In this document: piece by piece, positions 23,379-33,789 of the stretch
Position numbering within the stretch: position 1 is the stretch's first letter
Layout of the letters: every line of letters starts with the position of its first letter
DNA from: Mesostigma viride
Lineage: Eukaryota > Streptophyta > Mesostigmatophyceae > Mesostigmatales > Mesostigmataceae
Length of the DNA: 64,000 bases
NCBI GenBank assembly: GCA_009746045.1
Contig: RPFO01000246.1
Span: 897,795 to 961,794, forward strand
Reading direction: 5' to 3'
The notes under the pieces: model-generated
The model's database searches: none
Told to the model about the DNA's origin: nothing
What the model saw: only the letters and a program-made list of their open reading frames with translations
Made by a program: the position numbers and the translations under genes

Positions 23379-24409
23379 TGTGAGATGCAGGTCACGGACA
23401 TACTTGGCCGCCGACCTCATGACAGGCAATTCCGTAGCCAGCCAGGTGTAGAATAAAACCATGATGCTTTATATATTTGGAAAGCAACCAAACCATTCAC
23501 ATTTAATTTCAAAAGACATCGACAAGAATACAAGTGTTGTCTAGTCGTATAATGTCGTACTTGTGCGTCACTGTCCAAATAAGGCTAAGCGGTTCTTGAT
23601 AACCTAGCAGGCCTCGGGTGACGCCACACTGCTCCGCTTGGCTTACGGCTGGCAGTGTCCTTTAGCGCCCCCTATCCTGTCTACCTATCCCGCTTACCCC
23701 AGCTATGGCTCACTGGCCAACGACGACCGGGTTCCTTCCCGAGTCTCGCCCACAATACACACATCATCTTGACGAAACCAAACAGTTATCACTTCCGTCA
23801 ACCAATCTCATGACAATTACTCATTGCAACCACTCTCGGGGGCTGCTCCGGATTGTTCCACTATTAAACCCCTTGACGACAACACCAAGTTGTGAGGGAG
23901 AGTAACGAGCGAACAACGACCACCATGGCCGCTGCCGTGCTCCTAAATACCTCCAAAAATCCCGGCATCCATGCGCTGTCGCATTTGCCAGCAAGCCGCC
24001 TGACGTGCAGTTAGACTGCCAGCAAAATGCTTAGCAAGTCTGTTCGACAGCCACGTGCGAGCCAGCACACCGCACACTACGATCTGCGTATCTAACTTTG
24101 TCAGATGGACTGAACATCATTCCGTCTGGACAATACAAAAGATTCATAACTGCCAAATGTCACGCACCGGAATATTGCGCAAGCCACCAAGGCTTTGCGC
24201 CCCAAAGTCTTGCGCCCGAACCTAAGTCAGGTCACCTAAGACTGTCACTCTAGAAATTCAGGCCTTTCCGGCGCGGCGCTCCACACCGGCCCAAGGAACA
24301 AAGCCTGCGGCCTACTGAATCGGAACCAACCAAACGTCGGTAACGATTCCGATTACGGCAACCGCGTAACTTCTTGAGTGCACGGACGTAAATGATCACG
24401 GACGTGACA
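23379..24409 (+). repeat. L segment, copy B
   Basis: Same length as copies A and C and nearly identical. Preceded by GGGTTGTTCGCTCGTTAAAATCCAG, exactly as for copy C, which shows that B and C share the same left context while A does not. Confidence 0.85.
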
Positions 24410-24716
24410 GCTGTCGCGTTTACGTGCCATTATATCCTAGCCTATCACTTGGAAGGCATATCCATAGCAATAGAGTACTCTTGTGTGTGATCCACTATAT
24501 TCCCCCCACTTTTTAGCTCGAAAAAATGAAGAGCCAAAAAGTCAAAAAGAGGATCACATAGGGAAAAAAAATTCCCACGACAGGACCACACATGCTTTTC
24601 AAATAGGCTAAGCAATAACCTCTTCAGTGCTTTTTCAAGGATAAGCATAATCCTCTTCATGGCTTTTTCAAGGATAAGCCTAATCCGCTTCATAGCTTTT
24701 TACAGGATAAGCTTAA
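24410..24716 (+). repeat. Segment x and internal direct repeats, unit B
   Basis: Second copy of the x segment and of the 33-bp direct-repeat region, one C shorter in the C-run than unit A. It leads straight into the second TTAA-bounded element. Confidence 0.8.
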
Positions 24717-24720
24717 TTAA

Positions 24721-26422
24721 CCCCTAAATGGTCTTGCTGCCGATTTTCCGCCAAAAAGTGACTTACAGCCGATTTGTCGGCACCTACTCGGGGGACCAGT
24801 TTGCGAGAATACTATTGGGAATTAGGAAACGCTTAGCTGAGAAGAATGAAAGTTTATAAGTTTCTCCAGAACATGATACTAGGGTTTGCTATATTTTGAC
24901 CAAGTTTAACAGGTGTTTCAGACCGTCAAAGTACAAGGGGTCAGGGTACTTTTTCACGTACAACGTGCATTCCGGAAAACGACGACCTGGCCATGGCGGC
25001 TTGCGCCCACGCATGGCATTTACGTTTGCGTTCGAATTTTCTGGCCAAACTTAGGATATTGATTTTATACGTCCTAATTAAGATCATACAGGCCAATTTT
25101 TGGTTCGCGGGAATGCCATTTGATAGGTGTCGGCAGCGTTCTTGCTGGAAAAAACTGCGATCAGGCCGGACGATAGAAACGTTGACAGCAATACCTTTCC
25201 GGCGTATTTTAAAGGATATATCGGTTTCTTTGTACTTTTTATGATACATATTAGTCGTAAACGTGCAAGGGTGGCCAGAAATCGCCGAATCCAGCGACCA
25301 TGCTGCACAACTTTGGTGTGCCGAAATGCGCCATTTTGCGGCCACCGCCTGGGCCAAGGTAACGCCATCCATGCCTGGTAAAGCTTAAGCATCGTTTTCC
25401 TATCGATGTTTGACGTTTATATATACGTTCTAGCTTGTGTAGCACATTCTTTTTGCATTATTCATGCTCTTTCTTGACCCTGGCCTGGCCCCTTTCTAAA
25501 ACACCCTTCTTAGATGCTTCCCTCAGTCAGTTGACCTGCCACAGGGTGATGGTGATAAGTTTTAGAGGCTGTATGGGTTTGAATACCTCCATATATGTTT
25601 GTTATACATTTCCCACACACATATTGCATGAGTGTGAGGCAGTTGGCTGGTCTCTGTGGCATCATCAAGCATGTAACCGGTGAGTAGAAGCTTCCCATTG
25701 TCAGCATGTGCCACCAGGTGTGCTGGCCATCACCTGGAAAGCTATAGCAGCTTAGGCCTAGTTTATCCTTGCTAGGGCAGGCTGAAATAGGCTTAAAATC
25801 ACTAGTTTGTTGGTGGCTGCCTCCTAGAATGCATGCCTTGCGTAGGGTATCCGTACCACGTTACCTACGTGCATGGACAAGGTGGCACCTGCACATAGGT
25901 GCCATGTAAGGGCAGTGTGATGATGCAGTTATGTTTCCCCATCATTGTGGAAGGGAAATGTATTGTTTGGCATGGTTGGGGGCCATATTAGTAGGTATTA
26001 GTAGGTAGTATGCCCACTCCTACCCCCTTTGTTGCTTTTTACCAACGGTACCCCTATGGGCTGTACTGGGTGTAACTGCTGGTATACCCACCCAAATGAT
26101 GACCCCAATGGCTCAAACTGTTCAGCAACTAATTGTTTATCATCCCTGAAGTGGTAGGTGCCTAGCTCTTACAACATAATTCAAAATGCACATTCTACCA
26201 AAAATGAAAACGCTCGTCTTGACCCCCCTGACTTTGACGGCAGTTATACATGGCCTACGATGAATATATGTGAGGTTGTGATATATCATGGCTTAGGGCA
26301 ACTCATGGACATGCTTGCCCCCCAAGGACAGCCATTGGATATTGCTAGGTTGTACAGGGGCTGGTTTACAAAATAGGTGAGTTACTGCCGATTTATCGGC
26401 AGCATTTCCGCCCATTTAGGGG
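24721..26422. mobile_element. TTAA-bounded non-autonomous element, copy B (1,702 bp)
   Basis: Same ends as copy A: CCCCTAAATGG after TTAA (24717-24720), CCATTTAGGGG before TTAA (26423-26426). The length difference of 604 bases is fully explained. Copy A has 603 extra bases from the nested insertion plus its TACC duplication, and 4 extra in GGATGTCCAAGG against GGACAAGG. Copy B has 3 extra in CCTAATTAAGATC. The few other differences are single bases, so the units separated recently. Confidence 0.85.
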
Positions 26423-26527
26423 TTAATCCTCTTCCAAGTGCTCGACCCTGCAAGCACCTTGGGTATACCTCCGGCTCGGGCTGGCCGAACTGAACCCGCC
26501 AAGGGTTGTTCGCTCGTTAAAATCCAG

Positions 26528-27558
26528 TGTGAGATGCAGGTCACGGACATACTTGGCCGCCGACCTCATGACAGGCAATTCCGTAGCCAGCCAGGTGTAG
26601 AATAAAACCATGATGCTTTATATATTTGGAAAGCAACCAAACCATTCACATTTAATTTCAAAAGACATCGACAAGAATACAAGTGTTGTCTAGTCGTATA
26701 ATGTCGTACTTGTGCGTCACTGTCCAAATAAGGCTAAGCGGTTCTTGATAACCTAGCAGGCCTCGGGTGACGCCACACTGCTCCGCTTGGCTTACGGCTG
26801 GCAGTGTCCTTTAGCGCCCCCTATCCTGTCTACCTATCCCGCTTACCCCAGCTATGGCTCACTGGCCAACGACGACCGGGTTCCTTCCCGAGTCTCGCCC
26901 ACAATACACACATCATCTTGACGAAACCAAACAGTTATCACTTCCGTCAACCAATCTCATGACAATTACTCATTGCAACCACTCTCGGGGGCTGCTCCGG
27001 ATTGTTCCACTATTAAACCCCTTGACGACAACACCAAGTTGTGAGGGAGAGTAACGAGCGAACAACGACCACCATGGCCGCTGCCGTGCTCCTAAATACC
27101 TCCAAAAATCCCGGCATCCATGCGCTGTCGCATTTGCCAGCAAGCCGCCTGACGTGCAGTTAGACTGCCAGCAAAATGCTTAGCAAGTCTGTTCGACAGC
27201 CACGTGCGAGCCAGCACACCGCACACTACGATCTGCGTATCTAACTTTGTCAGATGGACTGAACATCATTCCGTCTGGACAATACAAAAGATTCATAACT
27301 GCCAAATGTCACGCACCGGAATATTGCGCAAGCCACCAAGGCTTTGCGCCCCAAAGTCTTGCGCCCGAACCTAAGTCAGGTCACCTAAGACTGTCACTCT
27401 AGAAATTCAGGCCTTTCCGGCGCGGCGCTCCACACCGGCCCAAGGAACAAAGCCTGCGGCCTACTGAATCGGAACCAACCAAACGTCGGTAACGATTCCG
27501 ATTACGGCAACCGCGTAACTTCTTGAGTGCACGGACGTAAATGATCACGGACGTGACA
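26528..27558 (+). repeat. L segment, copy C (ends the array)
   Basis: Third copy, complete at 1,031 bp, and identical in its diagnostic base to copy B. Homology to the array ends exactly at GTGACA (27558), after which unrelated ACAACATAACTAAATA begins. A sharp end at the TG...CA boundary supports L being a discrete unit such as an LTR. Confidence 0.85.
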
Positions 27559-27727
27559 ACAACATAACTAAATAAAGCTAGGCATCATCTGGGGTGTGGC
27601 TCATCATAGGCACACATGTACATGATTAAGGAAAGCGCGTGGCTTAGCTAGGATAGTGCCTCTAGGAGGCGTACATGTACATGGCCACGGCCGTCTATCT
27701 ATTCTGCACTACTACTGCTGTATTCCC

Positions 27728-28438
27728 CTAAGCTGGGGCGTCTGGAGTCGCTGGGGCCGCGGGGGGGGGGGGGTCGCCTGCCAGGGCTTGTGGCCGACGT
27801 AGATGGCCGCCCCCTTCCATGCAGTACACCGGCTGGCCCGCCTTGGTCTGCCGGAGCTGGAGGTAGGTCGGCCATAGCTCCCGTCGCCGTTGTTGCTGCG
27901 CCAGGGTCAGGTCGTCATCAAGGGTGAAGAGAGTCTTCTCGAGCCGCTTGCGGCGTCTGAGAAAAGAAATCTTGTCCGCCGGGGTCTTAAAGGTGAGAAG
28001 GAGCGGGGGCGGCCCTGCCTTACCCCGCGCGCGGGGAAGGCGGTGGGCGGCCAGCGCGATCTCACCGATAAGGCCCATGCGACCAAGGATTTCTCGCTCA
28101 AACGCACGCAAAAGCTTCTCGGAAGTCTCACCTTCCTCCATGGTGAAGTTCTTGACAATGACGTTGAGGCTGCGCTGGGCGAGCTCGGCCTCCTCGCGGA
28201 GGTCGAGCGTCTGCCGTTGGAGCTGGGCTGCGACGGCGGAGGTGGTGGAGGTGGTATGTTGCTTAAGCATGTCCGCCCAGGTGGTGATGGGAGGAGCATC
28301 GCCGGCCAGGCCAGCCGGGGCTGGCTTGGCGGCAATGTCCTTCACCGCCTGGGCGGTGAGGCCTGCCGTGTTCTGCAGAACCTCGATAGCGATGGCGTTG
28401 TCCTTAAGACGCTGGTCGATGTCACGGAGCTGGACCAC
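27728..28438 (-). pseudogene. LINE ORF1 protein, 5'-truncated
   Basis: An open frame of 236 residues in the pattern of L1-type ORF1 proteins: an N-terminal coiled-coil-like part (QLRDIDQRLKDNAIAIEVLQ), an RRM-like part (LNVIVKNFTMEEGETSEKLL), RLPRARGKAGPPPLLLTFKT, then a C-terminal region LEKTLFTLDDDLTLAQQQRR. The last two blocks match the complete ORF1 at 29341-30789 (YRLPHPRAKAGPPPVVLTFS, SLDDDLTPAQQQQRR), so they are two members of one family. It lacks the N-terminal 200 or so residues. The C-terminal end is Pro-rich next to a G/C homopolymer. Confidence 0.75.
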
Positions 28439-28461
28439 AATAATGAAATGCAGGTAACTGA

Positions 28462-29297
28462 CTAACTGGTAAGGCGAGAGCTTGTCAACAGCCCTGCCAC
28501 AAACCCTTCTGTATTAAAGGGCATGGTGGCCGGCGTGGTCCCGTACGAGGAAGTGCATGCGCACCGAGGTAGTAACGTGGTGGACCCTTCATACAGGTTG
28601 CGGATGACAGCAATAATAAGGGGGATCGCTGAGGGGGATCCGGAACAGAGCGAGGTTGTCCCACAGCGCAGACCAGAAAACCGAATCAAAGGCTTTGATG
28701 AAGCCCACCAGCATGCACAAGGTGCAGAGGGGACTCGCCAGGCTGGAGGCGATGCAGTTCTTCCACGAGGCGGCGAGTAGCGACTGAGAGCGCTTGTACT
28801 GTGCCAGTTGCGGCCTGGACGGAAGCCGAGCTGAGTGTCGCTGAGGTGGCCGTCCAGGGCAGTACGCAGGCGGTTTATATAGGATGAGCCGCATGAGAAC
28901 CTTGAGGGGGGCACTTTGGATGCACCCCCCTCTGTAGTTGCCGGGGTCGGCGGGCGACCCCTTCTTGTTCTTGTATGTACAGCATCGTGCGAAAACTGTG
29001 TTGCCAGGAGGCCTTTGGGGGCGGTTGCGACGACAGCAGAACGCGATTACAGATGTCCCGGAAGAGCTGCATGACACCGGTGTCCTCGAACTCGGCGGCG
29101 AGTTTCACGACCGCTGCCGGAATCTCGTCGGAGCCCGTGGCGGCATCATAACGCAGGCGCAGCCGACCGCCTCCGCGGTGACCTCGCGCTAGTTGATATA
29201 ACGTGGCATGGGCACCCAAATACGTACAAAGTCTTCCTTGCGGAGGTGGGCGCGTGTGGCATATGCTATGTAGCCCACACAAACGTTTGACCCGCAT
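28462..29297 (-). pseudogene. LINE ORF2 reverse transcriptase relic
   Basis: Minus strand, split over three frames. First a region like AVVKLAAEFEDTGVMQLFRD, then YKNKKGSPADPGNYRG, the conserved PxxYRPI/YRG segment of non-LTR RTs, then QLGFRPGRN-like residues, then KAFDSVFWSALWDNLALF with the first catalytic aspartate. Frameshifts make it non-functional. It sits upstream of the ORF1 relic at 27728-28438 on the same strand. That is the wrong order for one element, so these are pieces of two insertions. Confidence 0.7.
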
Positions 29298-29340
29298 CTG
29301 CTAGTATAATCGGTTACGGCTGTAACGCAGTATTTTGCAA

Positions 29341-30789
29341 ATGCCACCAAAACGCAGCCTTGACAAACATTTTGAGCTGTCGTCGGCATTCCCGTCGACA
29401 GCAGCACGTGCGACATCAACTCCTGCGGACGCCAACCTTTTTGCGCTGATCGAAGCTCTCCCCCCCGGTCTGCCTCCCTCGACGCAGTGCTCTACGCCAA
29501 ATTCGTCGCCCATTCCCAAGAAAACCCGAACTTCCCATACCAAATGGGACGTCCGCCGCTTCGGCGCCGGCCAGCGGGATTTTTGCATCTTGGAAATCTT
29601 TACGCTCACGAAGGAACAATGTGACGATGTTATCAAGTTCCTGGCCCGCCATGACGAACTTTTCCTGCCTACCCCTGGCGACAAGGTCACCAAGCCCGCC
29701 TGGGAATGGCTGCTTCAAGAACCGGAGGCGTACTTGAAGGCAGTCATCATGTGCAGCTACCTGCGCTGCGACGCCCACGACATCACCCAGATTGGCTACG
29801 CTGGCCTCAGGAGCCTCCTGCATGAGCGCAGACGGGCAGCCACAGCAGCTGCAGCATCCCCGCAGAGCAGCACCTCCCCCAGCACGGACTCCATCCGAGC
29901 TGCAGTGGCGGAGCAGCTGGCGCCGATGGCTGAGCAGCTCGCCGCCCTGAACGCGCCTGACGGCCCACTCAACACTCTCTCGGCCAAGGTCAACAACATT
30001 GAAGCCAGAGTCGCCCTTAAGCTCCAGCCTCAGTTTACTGCTACGCAAGAGCACATTGCCACCAAAGTTTCCGAGGCCACAGCCACTGTGACCACCCGCC
30101 TTAACCAGGTGGAAGGCCGAGTCGGCCAAGGCACCGTGAAACTTGAGGCAGTTGCCGCCAAGGTAGACGCCCTGGCCACGCAGGTCCCCGAGATCGCCGA
30201 GCGAACGGCCACCATCGCCGCCCAACCTGCTGGTAGGGCTAGTGATGACCCCTCGACTCGCGCCTCCTGGGCGGACCTGCTCAAGAGCCAGGCATCCTCT
30301 ACCACGACCGCCATCACCACCAAGCTCCAGGAGCTGGAAGACACGCGCCGCGAGGCCGCTGACCGCGACCGTCGCCGCTGCCGGGTCATCCTCAGGCGCT
30401 TCGACATGCTGCCGGAGGAGACCCCAGACTCTCTTCTCGACGAGCTGAAGAAACAGCTCTTGGCGCGCATGCAGCTGCCAGGTGCGATACTGCAGGGCGC
30501 CTACCGCCTGCCCCATCCACGGGCCAAGGCTGGGCCCCCTCCAGTGGTCCTCACCTTCAGCGACATCACAGCCCGAGTTCGGTTCCTCTCTCGCCGCAAG
30601 AAGCTGGTGGACACCTCCTGGTCGCTTGACGACGACCTGACGCCAGCCCAGCAGCAGCAACGCCGCGATCAGTGGCCCGACTACATCCGCCACAAGACCA
30701 ACCCCGAGAAGCCCCAAGTGTACTGGCGGGGCGGGGACCTCTACGTCAACAAGAAACTGTGGAAGCCCCCCCGGGCTTCCCCGGGATAG
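29341..30789 (+). CDS. Intact LINE ORF1 protein (482 aa)
   Basis: Uninterrupted from ATG 29341 to TAG. The N-terminus is Ser/Pro/Thr-rich. Residues about 60-140 hold a compact segment (KWDVRRFGAGQRDFCILEIF, LTKEQCDDVIKFLARHDELF, AWEWLLQEPEAYLKAVIMCS). Next is a long Ala-rich coiled-coil-like region with LNTLSAKVNNIEARVALKL and VKLEAVAAKVDALATQ. Then comes an RRM-like domain (RCRVILRRFDMLPEETPDSL), YRLPHPRAKAGPPPVVLTFS and a C-terminal domain ending in a basic stretch. In L1-type elements such proteins bind element RNA. No ORF2 follows; the next 180 bases lead into a SINE-like copy, so the element is truncated after ORF1. Intactness suggests a recent insertion. Confidence 0.8.
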   Translation: MPPKRSLDKHFELSSAFPSTAARATSTPADANLFALIEALPPGLPPSTQCSTPNSSPIPKKTRTSHTKWDVRRFGAGQRDFCILEIFTLTKEQCDDVIKFLARHDELFLPTPGDKVTKPAWEWLLQEPEAYLKAVIMCSYLRCDAHDITQIGYAGLRSLLHERRRAATAAAASPQSSTSPSTDSIRAAVAEQLAPMAEQLAALNAPDGPLNTLSAKVNNIEARVALKLQPQFTATQEHIATKVSEATATVTTRLNQVEGRVGQGTVKLEAVAAKVDALATQVPEIAERTATIAAQPAGRASDDPSTRASWADLLKSQASSTTTAITTKLQELEDTRREAADRDRRRCRVILRRFDMLPEETPDSLLDELKKQLLARMQLPGAILQGAYRLPHPRAKAGPPPVVLTFSDITARVRFLSRRKKLVDTSWSLDDDLTPAQQQQRRDQWPDYIRHKTNPEKPQVYWRGGDLYVNKKLWKPPRASPG

Positions 30790-30969
30790 AGCACTCCAGC
30801 TAGTTGTCTAGATGGGGGCAATCGATGATGGGATAGCTTAGGCATTACAGCACTTGAAACGATATTAGCGCACAGCGTTATAGTACCTTCAATTAGCTCT
30901 GGCACCTTGTGGCCATCAGCTTGCGCCTTAATTAGCCGACGTCTTGAGCCCACCTCACATTTGTAGCAT

Positions 30970-31200
30970 AAGCTATGCGTCAGCCTACCTATGGTATTGC
31001 ACTGGTTGTATTGCACCCACAGTGTTGCGCCCCGGCACCATGCCGTGGAGAGAGCGCTCTGTGGCCTGCCCACCTGCGGCAGTGAGAGAAGCTAGGGCGC
31101 CCTCCCTCCTTCTCACTGTGTATATAGGGTTGAAGGTTCCTTTACTCTGTATTGGCACCCACGTGACGCAGTCACGTGCTTATTAATTAATTAATATTAA
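30970..31200 (+). repeat. SINE-like family S, copy 2
   Basis: Shares with the 34.5-kb copy a head (GTATTGCACTGG...CACAGTGTTGCGCCCCGGCACC), GAGAGAGCGCTCTG, GTGAGAGAAGCTAGGGCGCC, CTCCCTCCTTCTCACTGTGT, GGTTCCTTTACTCTGTATTG and the tail CACGTGACGCAGTCACGTG. A TTAATTAATTAA tail follows. The CACGTGAC/GTCACGTG arms form a small hairpin at the 3' end. Confidence 0.8.
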
Positions 31201-31276
31201 TTGCATAGACTAGAGTTGGCTTGATGTCGTAGCTGAGTAGATAGATTAGACCGGTACGTAGGATTGTGTGTCCCCA

Positions 31277-32200
31277 TATCCATCCATCCATCCATCCATC
31301 CATCCATCCATCCATCCATCCATCCATCCATCCATCCATCCATCCATCCATCCATCCATCCATCCATCCATCCATCCATCCATCCATCCATCCATCCATC
31401 CATCCATCCATCCATCCATCCATCCATCCATCCATCCATCCATCCATCCATCCATCCATCCATCCATCCATCCATCCATCCATCCATCCATCCATCCATC
31501 CATCCATCCATCCATCCATCCATCCATCCATCCATCCATCCATCCATCCATCCATCCATCCATCCATCCATCCATCCATCCATCCATCCATCCATCCATC
31601 CATCCATCCATCCATCCATCCATCCATCCATCCATCCATCCATCCATCCATCCATCCATCCATCCATCCATCCATCCATCCATCCATCCATCCATCCATC
31701 CATCCATCCATCCATCCATCCATCCATCCATCCATCCATCCATCCATCCATCCATCCATCCATCCATCCATCCATCCATCCATCCATCCATCCATCCATC
31801 CATCCATCCATCCATCCATCCATCCATCCATCCATCCATCCATCCATCCATCCATCCATCCATCCATCCATCCATCCATCCATCCATCCATCCATCCATC
31901 CATCCATCCATCCATCCATCCATCCATCCATCCATCCATCCATCCATCCATCCATCCATCCATCCATCCATCCATCCATCCATCCATCCATCCATCCATC
32001 CATCCATCCATCCATCCATCCATCCATCCATCCATCCATCCATCCATCCATCCATCCATCCATCCATCCATCCATCCATCCATCCATCCATCCATCCATC
32101 CATCCATCCATCCATCCATCCATCCATCCATCCATCCATCCATCCATCCATCCATCCATCCATCCATCCATCCATCCATCCATCCATCGATCCATCCATC
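31277..32200. repeat. (CATC)n microsatellite, about 924 bp
   Basis: Almost perfect tetranucleotide array of roughly 230 units, with a single visible interruption (ATCGATCC near 32187). All six frames that stay open (IHPS or MDGW peptides) are artefacts of a period that lacks stops. It leads directly into a stem-loop/TAAT module at its right end. Confidence 0.97.
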
Positions 32201-32262
32201 GGGGTTAATGCTCCGTGACTCCCCATGCAACGGGGGCACGAGTCTAATTAATTGCATATTAA
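32201..32262 (+). repeat. Stem-loop + (TAAT)n module, copy 2
   Basis: GGGGTTAATGCTCCGTGACTC then CCCATGCAACGGGGGCACGAGT then CTAATTAATTGC. Same order as the copy at 47836-47975 read on its minus strand. Here the loop has an extra ATG and one arm is imperfect. It joins the 924-bp (CATC)n on its left, where the other copies have only 2-3 CATC units. Confidence 0.8.
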
Positions 32263-32600
32263 TTGGTGACCGCGCGTGTCCAGCTTTTTCACTGTTGGCT
32301 GTGCTCAAGGGTCCACGGCTCGGCGCCATACGTGAGAACCGGGAGGACCACTCAGCACCTTGAACAGCTAGGTCCTCGCGCTAGCTTGCCCAGGGGCCGT
32401 TGCACCAGAGAGAGGGCTCTGTATTGGCGGAGTGGGTGACAGGCGACCTCGGGAGACTCTCGATCCCGAGGGAGGCTGTCTGATGCGGTGGTCGATATCG
32501 GCCTCAATCACAGCTGGGAGTAAACTGCCCAGAAGCCCAACACTGGCTACTAAGGGATCATTATGATCCTGACCGATGATCGACAAGTCGTGGATATAAT
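32263..32600 (-). pseudogene. LINE ORF2 C-terminal remnant, copy 2
   Basis: Diverged copy of 18590-18860. Shared landmarks are GTCCAGCTTT, CC.TACGTGAGA, GGGAGGACCA, CACCTTGAACA, CTTGCCCAGGGGC, ATCGGCCTC and CAGCTGGG. No intact frame. Confidence 0.55.
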
Positions 32601-32624
32601 AAGATAACGGCAGGATTGAGTTAC

Positions 32625-32745
32625 CATTAAATTATTAATTAATTGATTAATTAAACTCGTGCTCCCGTTGGGGAGTCACGGAGCACCAAAGTGCTTTTAA
32701 TCCCTAGCTGTGTGTGCACAACAGGAGAAAGGGCAGAGGCCCCCA
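32625..32745 (-). repeat. Stem-loop + (TAAT)n module, copy 3
   Basis: The minus strand reads GGGATTAAAAGCACTTTG, then the stem-loop with arms GTGCTCC and GGAGCAC, then AGTTTAATTAATCAATTAAT. The part before the stem (GGGATTAAAAGCACT and GCCCTTTCTCC) matches 37110-37185, so these two are the same subfamily. Confidence 0.8.
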
Positions 32746-32859
32746 TGTCTCCTGAGTTACCATGGTCCGGATTCTTCCAGATTTCTGCAGCCTGCACGTA
32801 CTAGCTGGCCCGGGTTGATCCGTCTAATTGATAATTTTTATGTCCATATAACCCGGACT

Positions 32860-33247
32860 ATGGGCGTTTGGAATCATGGCATGGCTAACAGTGATGACTG
32901 ACTAGCTAGACCTTTTCAGCGGTTTTCCATTTGCGGGTATTTCCTCGTAAATGGTGGGAGAGCGATCGCAGCAATGGTGTTCACCACTAGACACTCCCGG
33001 CCAGCTAGGCTCGAAACACACGCCCTGATCAAGCATGCTGTTTCCGGCCCCACCGTCTAGGTCATCTAGTCGCTCTACACGTAAGCCAGCCATAATTTCA
33101 ATGCACACGGATACACATTTCCATCACCATGAATTCATCTTCATCATCCTGAACGACTCGAACACGCGGACAAGATAACGGCAGGCTCGAGCTACCATGG
33201 TTCGGATTCTCCCGATTTCTGGCCTGCGCTGGTTGTCTCCTTGATAT
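32860..33247 (+). repeat. Dispersed repeat R, copy 2
   Basis: Inverted counterpart of 13384-13770, with few differences. It is flanked on both sides by ATAACCCGG (32848 and 33247), which could be a target-site duplication. Immediately after it lies a LINE ORF1 fragment. Confidence 0.85.
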
Positions 33248-33289
33248 AACCCGGCCTACACATGTATCCACCTTCTCACGACATGTAAG

Positions 33290-33624
33290 CGCGACATTCT
33301 TGCCCCCATGCAACTCACTGGTGAGCTGCGGATGTCGGCTGTCCGCCTCCCCCGCGCGCGGGGTAAGGCTGGCCGGCACCAGTGCTGCTCACCTTTCAGT
33401 ACATGGCGGACAAGCTGTCGTTCCCTAAATGCCGCAAGAAGCTCTCGGGGTCTCGCTTCACGCTGGAGGACGACTTGACCCTGGCCCAGCAACAGCGGCG
33501 ACGCGAGCTATGGCCGACCTACATTCAGCTCCGGCAGAGCGCAGGGGGGCCGGTATACTGGAGGGGGGCGGTCATCCACGTTGACCACAAGCCATGGCAG
33601 GCCCCTCCTCCCACCTCAGACTAG
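33290..33624 (+). pseudogene. LINE ORF1 C-terminal fragment
   Basis: RLPRARGKAG at 33340 in one frame, then DKLSFPKCRKKLSGSRFTLE and DDLTLAQQQRRRELWPTYIQ at 33412-33540 in another, ending at a TAG. It matches the C-terminal domain of the ORF1 proteins at 27.7-28.4 kb and 29.3-30.8 kb. A frameshift between the parts and the missing N-terminus make it a relic. Confidence 0.7.
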
Positions 33625-33789
33625 GGAATATATACCAGTACTTAGTGTATCTGAGATTAGTCAGGCTTAGCCTAGCATGTGGCCCACGCGCATGTGCGCT
33701 CATAATGGCCCCCATGGATGATGACTTCAACAGTTAGCCACGCCATGCATGCCTATAATGGGACCTCCCATGGATGTTGCATTAAGAAT

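Noticed and set aside
29416-30717. Minus-strand frame of 433 codons
   Set aside because: It is the shadow of the intact LINE ORF1 on the plus strand, which has recognisable domains.
31187-32363. Six long open frames of 314-380 codons (MDGW and IHPS repeats)
   Set aside because: They are the translations of a stop-free tetranucleotide repeat in every frame, with no start context, splice support or non-repeat domain.
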